From Thalassia testudinum (taxonomy: Eukaryota > Streptophyta > Magnoliopsida > Alismatales > Hydrocharitaceae), in contig JAZHRO010000073.1 in the NCBI GenBank assembly GCA_037157565.1, forward strand, positions 11,600,501-11,664,500: a stretch of 64,000 bases of DNA, read 5' to 3'. Of this stretch, positions 33,505 to 44,444 are shown one piece after another; position 1 is the first letter of the stretch; each line of letters starts with the position of its first letter. Made by a program: the position numbers and the translations under genes. Below the pieces are notes generated by a model. That model made no database searches. It saw nothing but the letters and a program-made list of their open reading frames with translations, and was not told where the DNA came from.

Positions 33505-36203
33505 TGTAACGACCCGATTCCCGAGTCCCTGCGAGACACGAGAACCGGACCGACTCGACTAATCCCAAGACCCAGTCGTCCAACGAGGAAGTAACCAAAA
33601 GACAGTAAAATAAACCACATTCAGCATGAATATAACTAACAGTAAGAAAGTACAGCAGTAAGGAAAGAAACTACTACAGTAGGCACCACCACAACAATAA
33701 AACAACATTTATCATATAACAAAAACTGCAGGTAAATAAGGTACAGCGGAAACAAAAACTACTCACTAGAACAGAAACAAAAAGGGGTACAAAGCTGTGG
33801 TAACTCTACTGGACCCTACTCGGCCCAGCGTCCTCTGCAGCCGCCGACCCTGGCTGCTCAACACCTGGTCCTGAAAAAGGTAACGAGTGTAACACGTCAG
33901 CAAAACGCTGAGTAGAGTGGCAAACTAACTAAAGGCAATAGTAGAGTGTACAGTAGCTATTATGTTCTATTACTTCCTTTATTTACATCTTTCAATTTTT
34001 CTCACTATTTCATTTACTTCTCAGATCCTTTACTTGATCTCGGATGTCCTCGTGGGACGATCTTGATTGCAGTCTTTTCCAAAAGTAGAAGTAGCACGTG
34101 GTGCTCTCCTGGCCGGGAGAGTCCCCCGTGGTGATCCTACCCTCAGTCAACCACCCCAAGGTCACTGACAGACGTAACGGTGACTACGGCACGCGCGATA
34201 AACGCATAGGTAGCTAGCCCGTACTGGCACGCGGTCAGTCGTTTCCGTTAACGGGTGCGCCCAAAGCACAGCACGGAACCAGGGCAGAGCCCTCTCAGTA
34301 ACAGGGGTCCAACCCCTCCACAGCAACCAAACCGGGGCCTTGCCCCTCCACAGTCCGCGCACCCTCGCCTGACTACCCTGGTTTGCCCTAGTGGGCCTAA
34401 CAAGTCGGTGAAGGAGGCTAGCAGAACCCCGGGGCCCGTGGGGTAGCTAGTACTCTCCTAACACTACTAGCTCTCCTCGGTACTACGTACACGAGGGCCA
34501 ACAAGTCGGTACAGAGAGGCCAAGCCTAACCCCGGGTCCCTGGGGCAGCTGGCCCCACTCTGCACTAAAACAGGTACAGGTACTTCCCTTGGTACTGCGT
34601 ACCCAAGAGACAGTAGAAACTACATCTCAGTTCCATTCCTTTTTCTTTCCAGGAGTTCCACTCCTAACTCCCCGTAGGGTTCCAGTTCTTTATTTCAGAA
34701 CATCATATGTTTCACTTTCCAGATTCACGTTCTCAAATTCCATGATCTCAAACATGTTTCTTTATTCATAACAGGCAGCTGTTAATTAAATTTACAGGCA
34801 GCTTTATATATTCCTTTCCATTTTTTTTCCAAGACTGCAGTAATATACATTCCACTAGTTTTTCCATCCTAGGATTCATGCCATATCCTAGGATCTATCA
34901 TACAAACTAGTTTTCCGGCCCTAGGATTCATGCAACACCTAGGAGCTATCATTCCATATATTTCTCATTCCTAGGATTCATGCAATGCCCTAGGTTCTAG
35001 TTATGGTTCCATACTTTAACAGATTTTATTAATACTTAAAACCACTCTACCAGGTACAACGGGAGTAATGGGGGCGTGATCGGGAATCCCGCGCGCCTCC
35101 GCGACTCTCAAGACTGCAACCGAACGAGGTCCTATCACAAGGATCAAACAAAGGAGTGTCTCAAAACAGTGTATAGCTACTGTAGGCGGGTAGAGGAATA
35201 AATTCTGAAACGAACGCAACTCGAATCGCGGAAAACGGAGCCCAAACGGGCCCTAAACGGGTCGAGAAAGACAATACTGTGCAAAATCAGACGTCTGGAA
35301 CTCCTTCCAGACGTCTTAAACGGTGGATCAGAGAATTACCTGTTCGGCTTGGTTCCCCGGACGTCCAGAAGTCTGTGGGGACGTCTGTCTAGATCCAAGA
35401 CGTCCGATGGTCACTTTGGATGTCTGGAGGTCACTCCTGCCATCTGGTACAACTTCCAGACGTCTGATTCGCAAAGGATGACGAATCAGAACACCTGCGC
35501 ACAGCCAACCCCCCTCCCTCAGTACGGTCAGTCGACAAAAAGGGAGGAGAAAGCGGAAACTCACCTTTCAGACGTCTGTATGATCTCACAGACGTCGACC
35601 TTGCCGTCTGGATATCACTCCAGACGTCTGATTCTGGAAATTTTTCCAGAATCAGAGCCCTGCTCGGCCTCCGCTCGCGACGCCGCCCGCGTCGCACCTC
35701 GCGCGTACGCTGCTCCGCCCGCAGCAGGTCCCTCTCCGCGACGCTCTGCGCCCCCTGCGCCCTCCACCGGCAGGCCAAGCCGCTCCCGGCGAGCTCGCCC
35801 TCACGGCAGAGCCCCGCCCTCGCACGCCGCAGCTCCTCCGCGCTTACTGCGGCTACCGCTGCCGCTGCGCCCTCGCGTCCGCTCGCTCTCGCGCACAGGC
35901 AGGAGAAGAAGGAGGAAGATGGTGGAGACGGGAGGGCAGGCGCGCCCCCCTTTTAACGCCGCGCGGAGAGGAGAGAGAAGGCGGTCGCAGTCGCCTGCAG
36001 CCGCAGAGAAAGAGGCAGGATCGCAGGTCTGCGCGCACAGGCGCGCAGACGAATATCCCGTGCGAGCATAACTGTTCGCCAGACGTCTGTAAACTATCCC
36101 GGACGTCTGGTCAGACGTCTGGATGTGATCCCAGACATCTTGACAGACGTCTGGGTCACCTCCCAGACGTCTTAAAAGACGTCTGGGGCACGCGCTCGTT
36201 ACA
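33505..36203 (-). repeat. 5' LTR of Tekay element 2
   Basis: 2699 bp, about 99% identical by eye to the 3' LTR. CAGACGTCTG palindromes at about 35288-35640 and 36080-36180. The sense-strand start is at 36203 (TGTAACGAGCG). Confidence 0.95.
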
Positions 36204-37289
36204 TTTGGACCAATGGGCTGGTCTGCTATTGTATGCAGAGGAGGAGCTGTTGCTACTACTGGAGGTGAACATCTGGATTTGAGGGGTCTCTAGTTTCTAA
36301 CGGTGGGTGAGTGGATCTCCTTTCTTACCTTATCCAAAAATAGACCCTGTTAGCTCAAGTAGGTAGAAACCTGTGTACCAAGATCCGTCATTACTTGGCT
36401 GGTCTCTCTCTGGTGGTGCATCATCAGAGGGATGCTGCCTATGAAATCCTATACTCCTAGCAAGTCATGCCTAGAGAACTACTTGTCAAGGTAAGGCCAC
36501 TCTGTGTTGAAGAAGGATGGAGTGGGTCTCACTAGAGAATGGTAGTAAGCATCAAAATGCTAGAAGGAAAAAAAAATAGCCACAGGTATACAGTGGGTGT
36601 AATCATTTTGATGGTAGCAAGCATCAAAAAGCTATTGGACATGGGTATACAATACACGTTTCAGAATTTAAAAAAAAAATAATCCTACCTTTCCCGTCAA
36701 CTTTTACAACAACCGATAGTGTTGAAAGGTAATTTTTTTTTAACAAAGGTGATTGTTTATTACAGAAATCAATAGGAAAAATATTTTTGTCAACGATTTT
36801 TAAAATAATCGATGGTAAGAAAAAGTAATTTTTTGTAGCAAATGAAAGGTTTTTGCCCTTGCTTATTCAAGAAAGCGACAAGAAAAATATTTCTGCCGTC
36901 GATTTTTAAAATAACCAATGGTAAAAAGGGTTAGGTTTTTTATAGCAAATGAAAGGTTTTTGCCTCTGCTTATTTGTGTAAGCGACGGGAAAAATATTTT
37001 TACGACATTTTTTAATATAACCGATGGTAAAAAAAGGTATGTTTTTGTAGCAAATGAAAGGTTTTCGCCGTCGCTTTTTTGAGGAAGCGACGATAAAACT
37101 ATTTTTACCGTCGCTTGTATAAGTGACGGGGTTTTGTTTTAAGTGAAGGGCATTTTATTTAAATGGTGGCTTGTTAATGCACCCTTTTTTGAGTTTTTAC
37201 AACACTTTTTTAATAAGAGATGGGAAATCCAAGCTAAATTGTCTTCTTCGTCTTTTGCCTTTCATGGCTCTAGGGTTTTTGGGTTTCAA
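36204..37289. repeat. Tandem array, unit 3 (right part)
   Basis: Picks up at TTTGGACCAATGGGC exactly where 26404 left off. Exon-like block to about 36540, palindrome module about 36545-36660, long hairpin region 36690-37230 with extra modules. The rejoined unit is about 1.77 kb. Confidence 0.85.
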
Positions 37290-37746
37290 CTTTCTGTTAG
37301 TCCTTGAAACTCAAATAAAGATGTGAAAACTTATAAAACAATGCAGCGCATGCTTGTCATAGGAAAATTGCAAAATGCAAGCCAAAAACCTGATTGCAGA
37401 GTTGAAATCCTAAGAGCTTGGTATGTTTTAGGCATAAGAATGTTGATAAACTAGTGTTTATCACGCATGATTAAATTTTACTCCCTGTTTATTATTAAAA
37501 AAAAGATTCAAGCATTCAACTCATATAGAATAGACAATTAATAGTTGGTCCCCCTTATTCAAAGACTTATACAATTCATGATATGCTACTATGAATAATA
37601 ATGCAAGAATAATAAGAGGATAAACTAAAACTTCTGAATTATAAGCAAGGTAAAGAAGCTATATCAAGGTTCTAGAAAGAAGTGCTACATTAATAGTAGA
37701 AATCAACTATCAGAGATATAAAGTACAACTCGCCAGAACATAGAAA
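37290..37746. repeat. Tandem array, unit 4 (left part)
   Basis: Anchor TTTCTGTTAGTCC at 37290, leader block, cut at CATAGAAA by the copia element. AGAAA (37742-37746) is the target duplication. Confidence 0.85.
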
Positions 37747-38149
37747 TGTTGGACCCTAGTTCCATCTCTCTTATGTGTTTTGATGTTAACAAAACTATTT
37801 TAAATTCTAATATGTTTATGAAGTAATTTCAGGTCAAAAGACAAAAGAATTTGCGGATGCAAGAAAAAAGATTGCAAATGAAGGAAGAAGTTTTTGAAGA
37901 TTTTAGCTTTTATTGTATCTTAGAATTTTTTTTTGTCTCCAAACAAGTAAAATATAATCTAGGTATTAAAATCAAAGTAGAGATAACTAGAATTCAAAAT
38001 ATCGTTCATTTACTCAGTTTTTAACTCAAAGTCGACTCTTTCAAAATAAAGTCACCTAGAGTAGATTGGATTTCTCAACTGATTAACACTAACGATCTTT
38101 GGTACTTGCTTGGCATAGGTTTGGACCTAAGTTCCAAACTGTGGACATC

Positions 38150-38455
38150 AAGTACCGGTACTCATCATGAGCACCGGTATCAAGTGGTCATAGTTTTTTG
38201 AACTGGGTTTTTTCCTGGACCTTACAAGTACTAGTATTCATCATGAGTACCGGTACATGAAGGTCACAGGAGCCATGACTGTGCATTACAAGTATCTGTA
38301 CTCAGCATGAGTTCCGGTACATGTTGGTCATAGGACCCAAGACGGTGTGTCACAAGTACCGGTACTCACAATGAGTACCGGTACCCAGTGATTTGGCTGC
38401 ACTGACTGTATGTAGTTAGTACCAGTACCAAGAGTTTAGTACCGATACCAACTAA
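38150..38455. repeat. AGTACCGGTACT palindrome cluster in the copia LTR
   Basis: Multiple copies of ACCGGTAC, most as AGTACCGGTACTCA followed a few bases later by its inverse TGAGTACCGGTAC, giving nested inverted repeats. The 3' LTR repeats the arrangement at 46670-46945. Confidence 0.85.
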
Positions 38456-38558
38456 TCATTGTGACCAGTCTGAACGGCTAATTTGCAATTAATCTTAATT
38501 CTAATGTTCCTAAAATACCCCTAACGGCTAGAATTCGTGGGAGAGGTGATTAGTGGTC

Positions 38559-38567
38559 TATATAAGA
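38559..38567 (+). promoter_or_regulatory. TATA box of copia LTR
   Basis: CTATATAAG, conserved in both LTRs, about 100 bp downstream of the palindrome cluster. It is the likely start region for the genomic RNA. Confidence 0.6.
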
Positions 38568-39115
38568 ACTCTTTGAGTGTTGTTTTAGACACATCTCTAA
38601 GCTAAGAAATATACTCTTGCCTACACCTTCAATTCTCCATTTTCAAGCTGAAAGAGAGTTTATTTTGTTGCATACATTTCAAGTCATCTCATCATTTGCA
38701 ACAAATCTTCAAAGGCGATCATATTTTTCTGTAATCAATCATTTGTTTTATGCCTAAGTTTTTCTCATTAGATTTGATTATACTTGTTATAAGATATATT
38801 CTTGTTGGAGACTTGGGAAATAGTTGTAAGCTTCTATTTACATTTTGCTTACACCTGTGTTTTTATCTTCTCTTCATCTTGTAATTGGGTTGAGGTAACC
38901 CGTTAATTACCTCTGATATTAGTAAATTGATTCCCTCTTAGTTGAGGGAATCGGGTTAAAAATCCTAAGTCAGGAGACTTAGGTAGTGGAGTACCTAGGT
39001 GAGGGGAACCACTATACATCTTGTGCCTTTCCTGGTTTGATTTGTTTTGCAATTTTTATTTCCCACACTATTCATCCCCCCTTCTAGTGTGCTTGTCATT
39101 TATAGATCCTACAGG

Positions 39116-39127
39116 TGGTATCAGAGT
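39116..39127 (+). promoter_or_regulatory. Primer binding site, initiator tRNA-Met, copia element
   Basis: TGGTATCAGAGT, two bases after the LTR end, matching the initiator-Met PBS at 11 of 12 positions. Confidence 0.9.
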
Positions 39128-39153
39128 GGGTTTCGAAAAGAAGTGACAATTCT

Positions 39154-40780
39154 ATTTCACTATCGCATCATCAGTAAAGCGCATCGAAGGACAGTCATCC
39201 ACACGTCCTCCCTACTTTGATGGGATGGACTATGGATACTGGAAGAGGAGGATGCAAATCTTCCTCAAGGCCATGGATGAGGACTCATGGATGTTTATCC
39301 AAGAGAAGTATGTGGATCCGGAGCCACAAGGAGTGGCATGGATGATAGAACAAAAGAAAAGGATCGCGGGAAATGCAAAAGCGATGAATGCACTCTATTG
39401 TGCATTATCAAGAGAAGAATTTAACCGTATCTCCACATGCGAGTCTGCATACAAGATATGGAACACATTGCAAGTCACCTATGAAGGTACGAGTAAAGTT
39501 AAAGAAACACATATTTCTATTCTAACAGAAAGCTATGAGTGTTTCAGGATGTAGAAAGGTGAATCAATTAAAGGGATGTACACAAGATTTGGAGAGATTG
39601 TGAATCCAATGAAGAATCTTGGAGTCAAACTCAAGGAGGAACAACTTGTAAGGAAAATCTTAAGATCCCTTACGAATGACTAGTCTCCAAAGACCACAGC
39701 CATTCAAGAGGCAAAAGATCTTTCTACTCTCTCATTAGATGAGTTAATTGGAAGCCTCATGGCATACGAAGTCCAGTTATAAAATATGAGGAAAAATGAA
39801 GAAAAATCCATAAGCAAGAAAAATGAGCTTGCTTTCAAAGCTTTAAAGGAGGTATTGGACTTTGAAGACTCAAATTCTGACGAAAAAGAGGAGCTTGCTC
39901 TTCTAACAAGAAGATTCAAAAGATTCATTCGAAAACAAGGTAAGAAAGTTAATAAATTTTCAAATGACATTATTTATTTTGAGTGCAAGAAGAAGGGGCA
40001 CGTACAAAAAATTGTCCAATGATCAAGAAGAAGGAAGAAAAGAAGGACAAAGAACTTGATCGAAAGAAAAAGAAGACTTCAAGAAAGGCATTCAAGGCAA
40101 CTTGGGATGATAGTGATTCCGACATGGAATCATCTTCTGAAGAATCTAAAGAAACAGAAGTTGCACATCTTTGCTTAATGGCAAATGATGACAACTCAGA
40201 AAATGAGGTAGATTATGAAGTTACCTTTACTGAATTAGTTCAAGCATATGAAGATTTATATAATAAGGCTAGGATGATTAAAAAAGAAAATAAGGTTTTG
40301 CATGATAGTTATAGAACTCTTGAAATAGAGAAATCTTGTTTAGAAATAGAATTAGATATGTCCAAAGAAACTAACAATCAATTACATGCAAAAATAGTAG
40401 AATTAGAAGACATTTATGAACACTTTGAAGATACTTTGAATAATTCAAAAACAACAACTACGCTGAATATGGAATTTTGTAATAATCTAAAAGCTAAGTT
40501 CAATAATAAAAAGTACACACAAAATAAATCACATGCACCTAGACATGCATGGATTTATCAAAAGGTCAATAATCCTAAGAATTATAGATCTAACACAAAA
40601 ATGATCTATAAACCTAAGGATTTGAAAGGCACTAACCATCAAGGACCCAAAAGAAAATGGGTACCTAAAGTAGATTTAATAAATTGTCTTGCAGGACAAA
40701 AGGGACAAATGGATCCTAGACAGTGGGTGTTCCAAGCACATGATGGGACACTTCGACCTCTTTATCAAATGGACTAAGAT
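39154..40780 (+). pseudogene. gag of the copia element
   Basis: The frame opens upstream of the first usable ATG (39225): RPPYFDG precedes MDYGYWKRRMQIFLKAMD, so the original start codon appears lost. 39225-39554 carries the UBN2-type gag domain (YCALSREEFNRISTCESAYKIWNTL). A TAG at 39552 interrupts it. The zinc knuckle at about 39980-40020 reads FECKKKGHVQKIVQ in one frame, with KNCPM in the next: an A-run frameshift removes the last Cys, and the first Cys is Tyr. 39983-40777 continues as a Lys/Glu-rich coiled-coil-like tail, ending in VPKVDLINCLAGQKGQMDPRQW. Confidence 0.85.
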
Positions 40781-41690
40781 CGAAGATGGAGGACACGTCA
40801 GGTTGGGCGACAACAAACGTTGTCACATTATTGGTGAAGGTACAATAGGAACCTCTTCTAAGTAGGGACGTAATGTTCTTTTAGTAGAAAACTTAAAACA
40901 TAACCTTCTTAGTGTTAGTCAAATATGTGATAGTGGATGTGATGTTTTGTTTACTAAAGTTGGATCTAAAATATTAAAAGAAGGAACAAATACGGTTTTA
41001 ATTGAAGGATTTAGGTATGAAAATATCTATGCTCTTCATTTTTCAAAAGAGAAGTATGTAAAATGTTTGCCTGCCTCCCATATTGAAGTAGGTCCTTGGC
41101 ATTGTAGGCTAGGTCACATTAATCACAAACATCTTAATAGGTTAGCCAAAAATGAGTTAGTAAGGGGCCTACCTAAACTAACTTATAAAAAAGATGTTTT
41201 GTGCAAGTCGTGTGAACTCGGAAAAATGCACAAAACTTCTTTTAAACATAAAGACTTAGTCTCAACAACACAACCTTTAGAGTTGTTACAGCTTGATCTA
41301 TTTGGACTAACACGATTTGAGAGTCTAAATAGATCAAAATTTTGCCTAGTTATTGTTGATGACTTCTCTAGGTTCACTTGGGTCATCTTCTTGAAACATA
41401 AGGATGACTCATTTGATTCTTTCCTAAGTCTTACTCGAAGAATTCAAAAGGAAAAATCATCTTCTATTATTAAACTTAGGACTGATCATGGGGGTGAATT
41501 TGAAAATGAAAATTTTTCAAGTTGTTGTGTCAATTCTGGCTTAACCCATGAATTTTCATTTCCTCGGCCTCCATCTCAAAATGGTGTTGTAGAGCACAAG
41601 AATCGCACTCTACAAAAAATGCGCCCAAAATTTGCTCTTGGAGTCTGGGCTTCAAAAATATTTCTCGGTTGAAGCCATTAATACGACATG
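40700..41690 (+). pseudogene. Protease and integrase of the copia element
   Basis: A frameshift near 40715 puts the protease pocket LDSGCSKHM in a different frame from the gag tail. The frame continues through KIEDGGHVRLGDNKRCHI and is stopped by a TAG near 40863. 40947-41672 holds GAG-pre-integrase and the zinc motif (WHCRLGHINHKHLNRL...LCKSCELGKMHK) and the catalytic core (DLFG, VDDFSRFTWVIFLK, RTDHGGEFEN, NGVVEHKNRT). The core D, D and E positions are visible. A frameshift after about 41625 ends it. Confidence 0.85.
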
Positions 41691-43725
41691 TTATGTTCTA
41701 AACGAAACACTCTTAAGGCCTATTATTTAGAAAACTCCATATGAGCTTTATTATGAGAAGTCTCCTAGGATATCATATTTCAGGGTGTTTGGAAGTAGAT
41801 GTTATTTATTAAACACCCGTGACCGGCTTGGTAACTTTGATGCTAAAGGTGATGAAGGCATTTTTATTGGTTATTCAACAAGAAGCAAAGCTTATCGAGT
41901 CTTTAATAAAAGGACTTTTGTCATTGAAGAATCCCTACATGTTTCATTTGATGAAACAAATTTAGGTGAACCAAAATCAAATCATTTAGATTCTGATGAT
42001 GAAGATATCCCCTTCATTGTTGTATCAAAGATAGAAGATTCACGAAATGTACATGATCTTCCAAAAGAATGGGTACACCATAAGGATCACCCTAAAGAAC
42101 AGATTATTGGTGATATTGAACAAGGTGTAAAAACCTGATCTCACTTTAGAGCTGATTTTGTCCCTATTGCATTTGTTTCACAACTTGAACCCAAGAAAGT
42201 TGATGTGGCATTAAAGGATGAATCATAGGTTGTAGCTATGCAGGAGGAGCTACTCCAATTTACTAGGAACAATGTATGGAACTTGGTACCCGTTCCTGAG
42301 GGTAATTCCATCATTGGAACCAAGTGGGTGTTCTGAAATAAATTGGATGAATCTGGTTCAGTAATCAGGAGTAAAGCCAGACTTGTAGCTCAAGTCTATA
42401 ACCAACAGGAGGGTATTGACTTTAATGAGACATATGCTCCTATTGCTCTCTTGGAGTCCATACTGATGCTACATGCCTTTGCAAGTGCAAAGGACTTCAA
42501 GTTATATCAAATGGATGTCAAGAGCGCTTTTCTTAATGGTTATATTAATGAAGAAGTTTATGTCCATCAGCCTCCCAGGTTCGAGGACCCAGCACAACCA
42601 GAGCATGTATAGAAGCTCAATAAGGCATTATATGGACTTAAACAAGCTCCCAGGGCCTGGTATGATAGGCTCAGGACCTTTCTTCTTCAACACGATTTTA
42701 TAATTGGAGTTGTTGATTCAACTCTTTTTGTAAAAGAAGGTAATGACATCTTATTGGTTCAAATATATGTTGACGATATTATATTTGGATCAAATAAGGA
42801 GTCCCTATGTCAACATTTCTGTGAGACTGTGAAGACTGAGTTTGAAATGAGTATGATGGGTGAACTCAGATTCTTTTTAGGACTCCAAATTCAAAAATTA
42901 CACACAGGAATTTACATTAGGCAATCAAAATATGTTCTTGAAATTCTCAAGAAATTTGACTTTGAAAATGTAAATGGCAAAGAGACTCCGATTGCTCTAT
43001 CTACTTCTCTTGATGAAGATTTATCCGGCAAGAGGGTAGATGAAAAGAAATACTGGGGAATGATAGGTTCACTACAATATCTCACAGCTTCTAGACTTGA
43101 TATTCTTTTTGCTGCATGTTTATGTGCGAGATTTCAGTCTGAACCCAAGGAATCTCTTTATAATGCAGTAAAAAGAATATTTAGATACCTAAACAGCACA
43201 AAAGACCTTGATCTTTTCTATCCTAATGCACAATCTTTAGATCTATTATCCTATAGTGATGTAGACTATGCAGGGAGTCAGACAGACCGAAAGAGCACAA
43301 GCGGCACATGTCATTTTATTGGAGAATCTCTAGTCTCATGGTTCTCTAAGAAATAGACTTGTGTTTCACTTTCTACAACTGAAGCTGAGTATATTGCAGC
43401 TTCACTTACTTGCTCTCAGGTCATTTGGATGAGACAGACTTTGTCCGACTTTGGATTGATTTTTGCGTAATCCAAGATATTATGTGATAATGCAAGCGCA
43501 ATAAATCTATCCAAAAATCTGATACATCATTCACGTACTAAACACATAGACATTAGACATCATTTTCTCAGAGATAATGTACTTCAAGGCTCTATTCAAT
43601 TAGAATTCATTGACACTCAAAACTAATTGGTAGACATCTTTACAAAAGCTCTTGCAGCAGAGAGATTCTGCTTTATAAGGAGAAAATTAAGACTTTGTAC
43701 AATAAAAGAGATTCTAATCTAACAT
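41690..43725 (+). pseudogene. Reverse transcriptase and RNase H of the copia element
   Basis: In one frame, with repeated stops: integrase C-terminus VFGSRCYLLN...GDEGIFIGYST (41785), then RT: WNLVPVPEGNSIIGTKWVF, KARLVAQVYNQQEGIDFNETYAPI, YQMDVKSAFLNGYINEEVYVHQP, ALYGLKQAPRAWY, VQIYVDDIIFGSN (YVDD intact) and SKYVLEILKKF. RNase H is visible as YSDVDYAGSQTDRKSTSG, STTEAEYIAA and HIDIRHHFLRD. Stops fall near 42136 (TGA), 42226 (TAG), 42334 (TGA), 42608 (TAG), 43354 (TAG), 43468 (TAA) and 43624 (TAA). Most replace codons that one C-to-T change would give (CGA, CAG or CAA). Confidence 0.88.
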
Positions 43726-43972
43726 TTTGTTTGATATAAACTTTGTTTGTATTTATGAAAATTCGTAAGGGATTTTTTGTAAATTACCCATGCTTACTAA
43801 AAGAGGGGTAAAATGTAATATTTCCATATGTTTGGAAATACTAGGGTGTTGTTTGCAATTTGGTTGCTTAACTTAGGTTGTTGATCACATTATTTTATCA
43901 ACACCTAAGTTATCAATTTTTTCATCTCTCAACCACTTAAGTGGTCATGTGACAAGCACATGAACCATCCCA

Positions 43973-43980
43973 TATAAAAG
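43973..43980 (+). promoter_or_regulatory. Internal TATA box upstream of the extra ORF
   Basis: TATAAAAG, followed 25-30 bp later by C/A-rich, ATG-free sequence (CACTTGCCTCATTTCTTCAC) that looks like a plant 5' untranslated leader. It lies between the end of pol and the extra ORF, outside either LTR. Its promoter role is an inference. Confidence 0.4.
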
Positions 43981-44095
43981 AGCTCAAGTGCAAACACTTG
44001 CCTCATTTCTTCACAACCAAACCCTAGTTCCACCTCAAGCCTCTCCAAGCCCTTGCCAAGAAGAAGAAGAATCATCTCCAATCTTCATACCCTAG

Positions 44096-44444
44096 GTACA
44101 TTCTTCTCTTCTCATCAAATCTTGTTTCCTTGAGTTGTTCTACATCTTGGCTTGTTCTTTCTCGTCATCATTTCTGCTGCTGCAATACGCTTTCATCGGG
44201 TACCAGATGGTACTGGTACCCATCATCAGTACCGGTACTAGCTAGGCGCAGCAATGCCTGCTTTACAGAGTAGGTACCAATACTGAAGATTAGTACCGGT
44301 ACTAGCTCGTATTTCTGGTTGGGACAGAAACCAACCAGTATCGGTACCAATCACTAGTACTGGTACATGCAGGCTTAAATGTGTTGTTACTTGAACACAT
44401 TCTTTATCTCTAATTGTATTCCTATTCCAGTTGTATGTTTACAG
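44096..44444 (+). other. Candidate 5'-UTR intron before the extra ORF
   Basis: Donor CCTAG/GTACATTC at 44095/44096 and a pyrimidine-rich acceptor TTGTATGTTTACAG at 44431-44444, immediately followed by ATG. It is 349 nt and T-rich, and holds a second cluster of ACCGGTAC palindromes (about 44196-44370). The acceptor could equally serve a spliced subgenomic mRNA from the LTR promoter. Confidence 0.35.

Larger units (their letters stand above)
26405..36203 (-). mobile_element. Ty3/gypsy chromovirus (Tekay/Del type), element 2, gag-deleted and recent
   Basis: 9.8 kb with LTRs 26405-29133 and 33505-36203 and target duplication TTTGG (26400-26404, 36204-36208). LTR ends are TGTAACG...CGTTACA. By eye the LTRs differ at about 30 substitutions and two indels in 2.7 kb, about 1%, so it inserted much later than element 1. 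The internal region is only about 4.4 kb because the gag core is missing. The coding frame is otherwise long and open except for several TAG codons. It belongs to the same subfamily as element 1 (shared LTR architecture, CAGACGTCTG palindromes and protein sequence). Confidence 0.95.
37747..39113 (+). repeat. 5' LTR of the copia element
   Basis: 1367 bp. Contains a cluster of AGTACCGGTACT-type palindromes at 38150-38455, followed by a TATA box at 38559-38567 (CTATATAAG). Confidence 0.95.
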
